Both the position numbers and the translations under genes were made by a program. Source: Plumapathes pennacea (lineage: Eukaryota > Cnidaria > Anthozoa > Antipatharia > Myriopathidae). From it: a DNA stretch of 64,000 bases. This document shows, piece by piece, positions 34,312-44,300 of this stretch (positions are counted from its first letter, which is position 1; the number at the start of each line of letters is the position of its first letter). Under the pieces are notes generated by a model. That model was not told the origin of the DNA. It searched no databases and worked only from the letters and a program-made list of their open reading frames with translations. Where the stretch lies: the NCBI GenBank assembly GCA_964036295.1, contig OZ038473.1, forward strand, positions 12,724,501 to 12,788,500, written 5' to 3'.

Positions 34312-34655
34312 CAGTCAACAAACTCGACAAAACAATGAGCCCTTAGCAACCGGATATTATATTTAAAGGTCGAAAAAAATAAGCCTTGACCTTGTCTCTC
34401 AGAATGATAAAAATCTGAAGTGGCTATGGATGAGCGATTTTGCCATGTATTTTCCCACGCAACATTCGAACTGAACGAGATGAATTAAAGAACATATAGA
34501 TCCAAGAAATGTACACACTTAATCCACGCTAATAAATTGAAAAATTATGCAGTACGAAACTGATTTCGAAACTTAAGTCCACACGGTTTCGTGCAGCATT
34601 GTCAACAAACTCGACAAAACAATGAGCCTTTAGCAACCGGATATCAATAATTAAA
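34312..34655 (+). promoter_or_regulatory. Duplicated upstream segment of deaminase copy 3
   Basis: A segment carrying AACAAACTCGACAAAACAAT and GAGC(C)CTTTAGCAACCGGATAT occurs twice, at 34312-34367 and 34599-34655. A related segment precedes copy 2 at 30119-30175. The second copy ends about 90 bases before the start codon of copy 3, in the expected promoter position. Confidence 0.5.
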
Positions 34656-34742
34656 GTCCAGCAGTCGCACTTTACAAATAACACCTTATCGTCGTCAATC
34701 AAAAGAAGAAGTCGAAAAGAATCGTTCGCAGTAAAAACTAAA

Positions 34743-36071
34743 ATGGACGATTCTAAGCCCGTCACAAATGCTAGTCCATCTGTAGGCATTACCGATGACT
34801 CTCCGTACAATCGCGGCAGACGAATTTCAAAGGAGGATGCTTTCATGGTTCTTGCCATCTGGATGGAGCTGTCTCCTCTGGCAAAGATTGTCGAAAAGGC
34901 AGAGAATAAAGTTGGAGCAGTGCTGGTTACGGAGGAGAACCGTCTTTATGCAGTGGACTGCACTAGGGACGGCGTTCACGCCATGGCGCGACTGTTAATG
35001 AAGCACTCCCAAAATTTGAAAAACTCCACTATTTACACATCGAGGAGGCCTTGTTCGTTTTGTGCAAAACTACTGGTCCAGTGTGGAGTCAACCAGCTGT
35101 ATTATCTGCCAACGGAGCCGGAGATAACTGATGTTAAAGACCTGCCTAGAGTCGAAAACCTTCTGAAAGTCGCACGGCTTGCTCACAGTTACTTCGTGCC
35201 CGAAGTAGACGAGAAAGTCATGCAAAAAACGAAGGTAAAGGTAGAAAAGAAGAGCACATCAAACACTCCAAAATTAACAGACGAGCTTGAAGCTGACCTA
35301 GTGAGTATGTACCTGAACGAAGATTGGATCAAAACTGCCGCAGAGGAACTTCGCTGGACTGCATACGATGATGAAGGCATGCTGGACAAAATCATGGGTG
35401 ACTTCAAGACACTAATGAGATGGATATCAGAAGTGACAGTTATAGCCTATAGAGAGGCGGCCATCCTAGGCTTTGTCAAATATCCGAGGTCTTCGAACGC
35501 GGAAGCCCTCGATGCTGATGAGGAGCTCTGTCACCACTTGTTAGCAATGGCAGAAATATTGGCAGAGAGGACGGACGACCCGAAGACAGGCGTCGGAGCC
35601 GTTATTTGGAAGGAGAGCGAGAAACAGATCGTCGCCACCGGGTGGAACGGATTCCCCGCCAAAGCTCTGTATGGCGAATTCCCCAGGACTGCAGATGCAG
35701 AGGAGAAAAAGTATCCATTCGTCATTCACGCCGAGCAGAACGCTCTACTGATGAGAAATACGGCAGACGTCAGCGAATCAATCTTGTTCGTAACAAAGAT
35801 TCCGTGCAACGAATGTGTCCCTTTGCTAAAGCTGGAAAACGTAAACAAATACGTCGTTGGAATTAAAGAACAAAAAGCAGTAGAAACTGAAACGCAAGCG
35901 AAAATTAAAGCCACCGAAACGCCACAGAAAGATGACGGAAAACTCAAATATGACAAATTCTTCACAGAGGTAATGAAGGAAGGGGAAGGAAAATTCATCT
36001 GCTTTGTTATGAAAGAGGAGAAGCCCCCTGCAAAGCTAGGTTCCGGTGCATCCATGAAACTTGACTTGTGA
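34743..36071 (+). CDS. CDADC1-like protein with two deaminase domains, copy 3 (intronless)
   Basis: One frame of 442 residues. The N-terminal domain carries His79-Ala-Met81 and Pro103-Cys104-x2-Cys107: zinc ligands without the catalytic Glu, as in copy 2. The C-terminal domain has DDPKTGVGAVI, TGWNGFP, His329-Ala-Glu331 and PCNEC with Cys355 and Cys358, a complete active site. The linker between domains is Lys/Glu-rich and helical in character. The tail is less basic than in copies 1 and 2. It is clearly the sister of copy 2. Prediction: active zinc deaminase acting on a cytosine nucleotide or nucleic acid; substrate unknown. Confidence 0.85.
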   Translation: MDDSKPVTNASPSVGITDDSPYNRGRRISKEDAFMVLAIWMELSPLAKIVEKAENKVGAVLVTEENRLYAVDCTRDGVHAMARLLMKHSQNLKNSTIYTSRRPCSFCAKLLVQCGVNQLYYLPTEPEITDVKDLPRVENLLKVARLAHSYFVPEVDEKVMQKTKVKVEKKSTSNTPKLTDELEADLVSMYLNEDWIKTAAEELRWTAYDDEGMLDKIMGDFKTLMRWISEVTVIAYREAAILGFVKYPRSSNAEALDADEELCHHLLAMAEILAERTDDPKTGVGAVIWKESEKQIVATGWNGFPAKALYGEFPRTADAEEKKYPFVIHAEQNALLMRNTADVSESILFVTKIPCNECVPLLKLENVNKYVVGIKEQKAVETETQAKIKATETPQKDDGKLKYDKFFTEVMKEGEGKFICFVMKEEKPPAKLGSGASMKLDL

Positions 36072-36312
36072 AGCCACAAGACACCAGCCAGAGTTCAAGC
36101 AGCTAAACAAGTGCAACCAGAACCCTCCAACTAACAGTCCGCTAACAACATGTAAAAGAAGCAGCAAATTAAAAGATGATAGGAAGACCTGAACAAGTAA
36201 GGTTGAGGATAATTAACAAAGAGGTCGACTATTACAAATCGAAATCCATGCTTTTGTTAATCTTTTACACGTCTTAGCATATTAGAACGTTAATGTACTG
36301 CTTTTTAAAGCA

Positions 36313-36437
<125 letters not shown>

Positions 36438-36777
36438 TAATCATATTTATCCTGGCAGTCTGACATGTCATGTCACCGTTCAGCAAACTATATCTTTGTC
36501 AAAGCAAAGACAATATTTTGCAGTACACAGATAAGAAAACAGGCCCATCTTTGCTCAATTAAATTGCAATCAGGGATGCAGCTGATTGCCATTTAATGGT
36601 ATTTGGCATTTGTTTTCTTCACTGATTCATTTTGAATAGTGCTATCTAAGAGGATATCACAACAAGAAAAGCTGAGCCTCACCTGTGGGTAGTGATGACT
36701 GAGTCATCCAAGTGTGCCTAGTACTACATCAGGGAATTTCTATCCCTAGATAAGGAAACAGAATGAGAAAGTAAGGG

Positions 36778-36988
36778 TTTAACCCTTTCACTCCCAAAGG
36801 CAAAATGCAGATTCTCACAACCTTTTCAGGGGAAAATATATGAGTGATGCAGTGAGAACTGGTAGTTTAACCAACTTTAATCTGAGCAAGTTATCAAAAG
36901 CCAAGTTCTCTATACTGTGTGATATATCTCTGGTACGAAACTAAAGGAGAAAATTGAAGTTGATCACTTTTGGGAGTGAAAGTGTTAA
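36778..36988. repeat. MITE family 1 copy, full length
   Basis: It begins TTTAACCCTTTCACTCCCAA and ends TTTTGGGAGTGAAAGTGTTAA, with intact inner core. It is a good reference copy for the family. Confidence 0.85.
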
Positions 36989-38304
36989 TAATTAACATGG
37001 TACCCCCTCCATCATAGAACTACATACATTGATCATGCAGTTAATTGTTGAGTGGAGGGGAGGGGTGCATAATCTGGTAGCCCTGGGTAAACAGAGGAGG
37101 TTTTCATTGTTCTCTGACCAAAATTGTGATGACTAGAGCATTTCAGAAGATTTAAAATTTTTAATAATAACATTGTTTTAGGGCTAAGGTAGTTTACGCT
37201 AGTGGTTGATGTGTGAAAGCTAGATGCTAATAAAAGTTTGAGCTGACTTTTCGAGTGTTAGCCCTGCAACATAGTCAAAAACTAGTTCTCTAAAGTCATA
37301 GCATTCCAATGTAGTTTATACATGTATTTCTTAGAATAGAAACTATCGATTTTGTCTGGTGATTTTATGAGCTGTTTTATGTACTGATACATTTTAAGTA
37401 CTATCCTGTAAAGCACTGTGTTACAGTAAGCGATTGATAGCTTTCCTGAATAAAGATGATCACTAATAATATGCAAAAGTCAATTACTTTCATCTTTTTA
37501 TTGTGAGTTTTATGGAGAGTCCAGCAAGTTTGCTTTGCCATTTATCAGAATAATGCAGGCTTTACGTAAACACAAGTCATGTTTACTTTTAACATTTTAA
37601 CCCTTTTACACCCAAGACGGGGGAGGGTGTGGGGCTGGTCACATGAGAATTGACCATTATTGACAAGAACTTCCAGTACCCTTTGACATTAGGAAAATGT
37701 TTCAAGTCCAACCCTTCCCATCCGCCATATGTTTTTTTATGAATGTATGGTCAATTATTTCAGTATGGAGAAGACAACATGTGATACATTGTTGGGTAAA
37801 AGCTTATAAGACAATCTATTATTCTCACAATGCTCATTCGTTTTTCTTAGAGCAGGTTAGAAGAATTTTCTTGGAATGAGGATATATGCAATTCTGTGAA
37901 GGATTGCAATAATTTTTACCTTAATGAGAAGACACTCAGTCTCTGTTCTCTTGAAACATACTTATGTAGGTCATTAAATCCATCCAATTTCTTTATTTCT
38001 GGAGTGACGGGGGTTACTTTTGAAAGCAAAACCCAACAATTTTTTGGACTTTAGGTTTCCATTTTACAACTAAAGCTTCTATTATTGCTTTATGAAAGTC
38101 ACACTTTCACCAGCAATGAAAAACTTGCAAGACTAAGACTCGAGGAGTAAAAAGCAATACATGTATTCTTGTATCTTACCTGTTCTAGAGTCTGCAGAAT
38201 GTGCGTGTCGCTTTACTCAATCGAACAAACATGGCGCCTTTTTCCAAAAGAGACTGGTAACGAGATAGTTAATTGATACCCAGTCTTCCAAGCTAAGCAA
38301 AACA

Positions 38305-38354
38305 ACCTTGTTCCCAGGGCCTTTTCCTTAAAGGCCCTTGGAACGAGGTTGAAG
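38305..38354. repeat. Short hairpin with AACCTTGTTCCCAGGG ends
   Basis: ACAACCTTGTTCCCAGGGCC pairs with GGCCCTTGGAACGAGGTTG. It is the same type as 24754-24827. Confidence 0.65.
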
Positions 38355-38645
38355 ACAGGAGTGAGAACTTTAAGCAATCATTACAACTGACCATATTTGT
38401 CCGTTATTGATATTTGGTCATCTTTATTAGGGAATACTAAAAAAGGAGACGACACAGAAGGTGAAAATAAAAGTTCAAAGCTGTGAGACGTGAACCAACA
38501 TGTAATCTCAGGCCGGAATCTCTACCGTGATAAAAACTTCGAAAATATTTGCCGAGTGTAAATGGTCTCTAAAAAATTTTTAAATGCTTCAAACGATAGG
38601 ACTCCCAATAAATTTACTTTCCAGATACAAAACAATAAACTGTTT

Positions 38646-41600
38646 TCATTTTGACGAAGTCGACTTTGGTCGTCGTCTGCGGCGAAGTCGGATAGTGGTC
38701 GGAGTCGACTGAACGACAGCGTAGTTTTCTTTGCGGCGACGCTTTGATGGTCGGCTTGTGCTCGGCTTATTTTCGGGGCTGCTTCGTGTCCTCTTGGCAC
38801 GCACGACAGAATATCGACTTTCTGTAAATCGGACAATTTTGACCGGGGTCACTCGAATTTTGGTTGGAGATGTCGACTTGCTTTTGCTGTTGGTCTCAGC
38901 AGGACGCGTCGATCGCTTTGGTGTTTGTGAAACTGTTGAACTCGACCTGCAAATAAGATATTCCTAAAAATTAACTCCCAGCAACAGCTATAAAACACTG
39001 GCCAAACGGACTGGCAATTGAGCCAACCCAGGGTTTTACTTTTTCGTAAACTGCGCATCGCTTGGTCATACTGCACTTGGGTCGGCTAACGCAAATTTTG
39101 GTCTAGATCACATTTACACGTCGACGCAAGTTTTTACCGTTTAACCACCCGTACGCAAGCTAAAAATAAACTTTCCCAACCTTTTGAAAAGAAAATATAT
39201 GAATGATGTAGTGAGAATTGATTGTTTAATATGCTTTCGTCTGAAGGTTCCACACCTTAGCCTTGTTTCGAAACGGAATATATTAAAATTTGTAGAAGCC
39301 ATTTAAACGTACCTTTTCGTAGCAGAGGACGCCTTTCGAGAGCGAACCTCCGCCACAAATTGCTGTAAGTTCTTCCCTCTCCTGATAAGTCGATCAACGC
39401 CAGAAAAACTCCCCGCTTTGGCCGCACTGGACCGGTGCAGTTTGCTGTGCACGTGCGACCTCAAACTCTCATACGTCACATCGCATAGCTCGCAGTACCC
39501 TCGCTTAGGTGACTGGCGTTTCGCCGGCGCATTCCCTCGCGGTTTTGCGGCATTCCGCGCAAGGGGTAATCGCGGGCTCTTGGGTGAGCTATGAGAGCGA
39601 GTGCGCATGGCAACTGGCTCGTCAAACGGACTGTAACCAGGCGGGGTGTCGAGATTCAGACGAGGCCACGATTTCATCTCTTTGAACAGCGGTCTGTATT
39701 TCCTGGCGATGAAAACAGAATGTCTAAAGCGTGAGATTATGAGATTGCACTTTCCGTGTAGCCTATTCCAGGCTCTCAGAAACTGGAGGAAAGACGCGGA
39801 GGAAAAACGCGCTGAGAGCCTGGAACAGGCACAGTATCTCCATTTTTTCCAAGATAAGATTTTAGCTATTTGAAAATTTCGTCCCATAGTTCTTCTCGAT
39901 CATCGTACAGTTCACGCATGCGAACTTTGTCAGCGAACCAATGGAACCCCTCCCCTTCCCCTGAGGTAATAGTGCTATCACTCAGCTCGCTTTCAAAAGA
40001 TGTCATACTCATTTACCCATCAAAGGTCACATGTCAGCCCGAAGAATTGGATCCTCGCGTAATGCCGAGTGTACACAACAAGTTAGGCCTACAATACCCA
40101 TGCTGTATCCTTCTCAACATATATGTCCAATACTGTCGACTCGTCACGACTAGTAAAAATAAAATTACGATACGTATGGTTCGTATAAAAGAACAGTTGT
40201 CGACCCGCGTGGATCGTAAAGCTCGTTCAAGACTCATCCCAATAGCGGGACTTTCAACTCTCTTTCCTAACACGCATTTCATAGAGCGGTTTTCGGATGA
40301 CTGTCGGAATAATTGTGTGATTGTTTTGGCTTTGCATTTGCTTCGCTTTCGGATTGGTCCACACAAGTATGGCAGCATTCTCAACCAATCAGGAACAAAA
40401 CCAAAACCAAAACCAAAACCAAACACTTCTCACGCAAGCGATGGCGTGTACTCGCACTGCTGATTGGAAAGTAAAACCAAACGCAAGACAATTACTTTGG
40501 CTTCCAATTGGCTGAACTGTTTTCTCTCAGTCTCTGTGATTGGCCTGTGTGATTACTTTGGTTTTGGTTTTCGACAGTCATCCGAAAACGGCTCTATACA
40601 TGCTACTATCACTTGCGTCGCCTCAAGTAGACATCTCATCATTCTCACAGACTTACCGACTGCGGTCCTCAACTTTAATAAACGATCCTCTCAGCATGCG
40701 CACATTGCCTTGCGACCTCTCCTGGTCACGTGACAGCCGCTTTTCCCGAGACTCGATCCACTTCAAAACCCGTCCAACCGGTTTGATCTCGATTTTCCAG
40801 ATGCACGCATTCTTCAGCACGTCTGTGGAGCTTGCCTTCTGTTGCTTGGCGGCTTTTTGAAGCATGAGTTGCGCACGAGTTTGCTATGAGAGAATAAGGA
40901 TTCAGAACAAGTACGCACGCTTGCACAGGGCACAGAGAAATGACTTCATATGACACTACAATTCATGGAATTTGCAAGAACAAGAGAGAAGTGACGCATA
41001 AGTTCTCGGAAATTATGTAACTCGATAAGCAAAACGTTCGCTAACTTATTAACGAAAAAGTAAAGTAAAACGGGCAATATGTTTTCGCAACAAGACGCGC
41101 GGCGACACTGCATGGCATCTAACAGTACTTTGGCGTGCGTATTTTAACGCAAAACCCAATTCTACGACGTTGCTGCAACTTGCAGCACGGGTCAAGATAC
41201 GCGCCAAAAAGTTCGACATACTGCAACTATTGCCCGTATTACTTCTAGAAGGGTGCAAGTTTTCTTTACTGACGTCAGAATGACGTAACAATGCTCATAG
41301 TTTAACCAATCAGATTGTCAGATAGTTCATGTGAGACGTGTACTATACTACCCTGGGTTCCAGAGGTTTCTCGCTCTCGGAAATCCGGGCTGCGCGGCCC
41401 CGTAGAGCTGGGGCCGAAATCACGGGCGGCGGGGGGCTGGGGGCGAGGCGAAGCCGAGGCGAGAAACCTCTGGTAACAAACGTCGTTGTCTTTGAAAGTG
41501 CCGCTCCAATCACAAGGCGTTTTAAAGCTCCCGAGTCAAAATCTGACCCTGGCACTCTCATTGGCTCAACCAAGATTGTTTTCTCACGAAGTCAGTGATT

Positions 41601-43551
41601 GGTCTAATCTGATGAGTTGGTAAAACCGGTTTTGAAGCAAAACCAAAGTGTCCGTCGAAGAAGTGTTGTTTCTCGAAGCGAGTTTAGCAATCGTTGAAAC
41701 GATTCACTCGAAGTTTCCCGAAATCGAATGTTTAAAACCCCAGCAGCGAGACGCAGTTCTACAGTACATTTTGAGGAAGGATGTATTCGCAGTGCTTCCT
41801 ACCGGCTTTGGAAAGTCTCTCACCTTCCAAGTGATTCCTGACATCTGTCGACATTTTCGCTGCACGCGGTTTTATATATCCTGACAGTCCATATTGCTGG
41901 TTATTTGCCCACTTGTTTCCCTGATTACTTCTAACACGAAGGAACTCGAGTCGCACGGCATATCATCGGCTTGTTTATCAGGAGATGCAGTGGACGGAGA
42001 AACGGCTCCGCAAAGGAAACAGCGCTTGAAAGCAAATCGGGGGCTTCAGACGCCGTTTTGTGTTAAACTCAGATACTTATTTAGAAAGGACAAGCAACAA
42101 AGGTTAGTCAGTGGAAATCGAACAATCACCGTGGCAAATATATTCTATCCCGTATAGCTTGTAACTCGATCACTTCAAGAATGTATTAAAATCTGTATGC
42201 TGATCATTTTCCCTCGAAGTATTGTTTTACTACGCTTCTGTCGCCAGTTTCGGCTACCGTATTCGCTCAGAGCAGGAACTTGAGTCTTGAATGATTTAGT
42301 CAGATGTCTTATTTTTCTGTAATCTGACAGGCGGTGCTGCAGCGAGAATCGTTCACAAACCCTTAGAAGTAGGACTAGGTCTGCTTTTGTCACTGGCATG
42401 TCCAACACCTTGGACAGTCGGTCCGCTAACTTTTCGTCCAGGGATTTTTTCCCGCTGAATAAGTTACATTTTCCCCTGCCAAGTACAGCTGGATCACATC
42501 TGCACACTCGACAGAAATCGTCCGGTTTGATGACTTTCGTAGGAGTTTTTTTATGCAGTTCGCTGTCATTGTTTTTGCATTTCGCCACGAACGAAACACA
42601 ATTTTGACAAGTATCAACCACGTGAGCGGAAACCGGTTTTTTTATTATCCAATTAAAATAACTGTCAATCATCGTGACATGGAAGTGAGATCAACGACGT
42701 TTGTTACCAGAGGTTTCTCGCCTCGGCTTCGCCTCGCCCCCAGCCCCCCGCCGCCCGTGATTTCGGCCCCAGCTCTACGGGGCCGCGCAGCCCGGATTTC
42801 CGAGAGCGAGAAACCTCTGGAACCCAGGGTAGTACTATACTCACCGCTTTAACTTGCATCAGTGAGCCCGCGCTACCCCGCGCCTGAGGTTTTCCCTCCA
42901 CTTGATCAGTCACAACACAAGTCACATCCTTGCTAAGAAATTTCTCAACAGTCTGCAAATACAGTGACAAATAACAGTGAGTGCGATCTTATTTTAAATG
43001 GTGTTGTTTGAAGAAGAAACCTCCATAATACAAAATCCTTATTCTCTCACGCAGCAAAACCAACAATTCAACTCACCCCTCCCAGGATGCGCAGTCTTCT
43101 CTCGAGATCTCTCACGTTGGCGTCACGTCCCAGTAAATGCAAGTAGAAAGACTTCCCCTCAAGAGGCTTCGGCGCGGAATCTAATGAGATTATAGAAAAC
43201 AGAATTAGATAGCTAAGAGTTTAAGAGAGAGCGTTTCAAGATAAAACAGACAAGGACCCAAATATCCAAAACTAAACAGAAAATCTTAACACCAGTGGCC
43301 ATTTTGCTGCAAAGAACCCAGAATATTCAAACAAGCCCTTAAACTGTTCAAAGAAACCTAAAGGTATTACCACTCAAACGAAAGCTCCTGTGTTATAAAG
43401 TACATTCTAATAGCAGTGTTCACGGTTGATGTTTAGCGGAGTTTGTTTCTTGGATCGATCTGGACAGAAGCTAATCAGTAATTTAAAACAGCACTTTCTC
43501 ACCTGTCTTTCCAGCTTGTCCAGCGTTCCTTAGTTTCGACGGAGAAACCAT
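38646..43551 (-). CDS. DBF4: DBF4-like regulatory subunit of Cdc7 kinase (6 exons)
   Basis: Exons in coding order: 43503-43551, 43077-43180, 42845-42952, 40657-40883, 39313-39702, 38646-38946 (1,179 nt, 392 residues), all in frame. Residues about 20-160 match the N-terminal BRCT-like motif (KPLEGKSFYLHL, VEKFLSKDVTCVV, then FIKVEDRS). KYRPLFKEMKSWPRLNLDTP from residue 164 is motif M. Cys233, Cys236, His246 and His252 form the DBF4-type CCHH zinc finger (GYCELCDVTYESL). DBF4 binds and activates the Cdc7 kinase, which phosphorylates MCM helicase to start DNA replication in the nucleus. The C-terminal third is Ser/Arg/Lys-rich and low in complexity. At 392 residues it is much shorter than human DBF4. 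Intron 3 holds the 41349-42831 transposon-like unit, whose right TIR and target duplication end at 42840, five bases before the exon 3 splice boundary. Confidence 0.88.
40283..40595. repeat. TIR element with AGAGCGGTTTTCGGATGACTG ends
   Basis: The left end AGAGCGGTTTTCGGATGACT is mirrored at the right by AGTCATCCGAAAACGGCTCT. The interior carries several AACCAAAACC and ATTGG motifs. A related element lies at 60074-60376 and a partial one at 45720-45835. It lies in DBF4 intron 4, 61 bases from exon 4. Confidence 0.75.
41649..42100 (+). pseudogene. Broken RecQ-type helicase fragment carried by the element
   Basis: The first frame contains LKPQQRDAVLQYILRKDVFA and the Walker A segment LPTGFGKSLTFQ, typical of RecQ-family superfamily 2 helicases. 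It stops at 41884. A second frame just downstream resumes with the expected motif Ia region (LVICPLVSLITSNTKELESHG), so the coding sequence is interrupted by a stop or frameshift or by an unremoved intron. The DEAH and later helicase motifs are absent. It cannot make a functional helicase as it stands. Confidence 0.75.
42175..42672 (-). CDS. Uncharacterised ORF inside the element, ZAD-like cysteine pattern
   Basis: An open frame of 165 codons on the strand opposite the helicase fragment. It contains DTCQNC and FCRVCRCDP followed by LFSGKKSLDEKLADRLSKVL and LLLRVCERF, an arrangement that recalls the ZAD zinc-associated fold, although the second cysteine pair is incomplete. It ends in a Lys/Arg-rich segment. 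It may be part of a transposon-encoded DNA-binding protein or a captured exon. I do not recognise it with confidence, and whether it is expressed is unknown. Confidence 0.35.
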   Translation of the reverse strand: MIDSYFNWIIKKPVSAHVVDTCQNCVSFVAKCKNNDSELHKKTPTKVIKPDDFCRVCRCDPAVLGRGKCNLFSGKKSLDEKLADRLSKVLDMPVTKADLVLLLRVCERFSLQHRLSDYRKIRHLTKSFKTQVPALSEYGSRNWRQKRSKTILRGKMISIQILIHS

Positions 43552-44300
43552 TTTGTTCCTAACACAAGTGATTCGCTACGGATTCTTTTTGTCATTAGTG
43601 AGATCACAATGAGCGCGCGATACTGACGTCAAAGCGACAATTACGAAACCAAACTCGCGCTTTTGAGAAATCAAGATAACAGGCCAACTTCTCCTTTCAA
43701 TGTGCAGTCACGTACAGGTAGTTCCTTTCCTGTTTGCGTGAGAAGCTACTGATAGGGAATGCGCGTCCACGACTCACACGGCAGTCTGGACAGCGGTACC
43801 ACTTAGTCAAATACCTTCTACATTACTGTCAAATGAAACCTAAAGCTCTCGAGTACATCATAATAACAGTGTTCACTTCTACCTCCTGAACTATCAAATG
43901 AAGAACTAAAGGTGAGAACACTAAAAGATAAGTCTTCGATGAGCACACTGTAATAGCAGAGTTCACTTTCAACTCCTGAACTGTCAAATGAAGAACTAAA
44001 GGTGAGACCACTAAAATATAAGTCCTCAATGAGTACACTGTAATAGCAGAGTTCACTTTCAACTCCTGAACTGTCAAATGAAACCTAAATGGTGTGTGTG
44101 ATCAAAGGTTGTTGAGAGGATTTCACGACTTTGGTATCTTGAAGTTTAAGTTGCACGAAGAACATGACAGTAAAAGGTAACTAAGGAGTACACAAGACAG
44201 TTTAACATATGACACTTTGCGATTTATTAGGATACTGCTCTTTTACATCATAATTTCTTCTGAAACTTCACCTCAGAACTGCCAGTGTCCACTCGTCCAT
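43552..44300. other. Spacer between DBF4 start and SRP72 end, with 90 bp tandem repeat
   Basis: At about 43826-44085 roughly two and a half copies of a 90 bp unit occur (AGAGTTCACTTTCAACTCCT, then GAACTGTCAAATGAAGAACT). TTTATT at 44223-44228 gives AATAAA on the minus strand, 73 bases beyond the SRP72 stop, the likely SRP72 polyadenylation signal. The DBF4 promoter must also lie here. Confidence 0.65.

Larger units (their letters stand above)
41340..42840. mobile_element. 1,483 bp transposon-like unit with 140 bp perfect TIRs and 9 bp target duplication
   Basis: The unit spans 41349-42831. Its two ends (41349-41488 and 42692-42831) are reverse complements over about 140 bases, beginning TACCCTGGGTTCCAGAGG. 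It is flanked by GTACTATAC at 41340-41348 and again at 42832-42840. Long inverted termini with a 9 bp duplication fit a Mutator-like or similar DNA transposon. No intact transposase is inside. The interior holds a RecQ-like fragment and a second, opposite open frame. Each terminus also contains its own inverted pair (GAGGTTTCTCGC and GCGAGAAACCTC). It sits in DBF4 intron 3. Confidence 0.88.
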
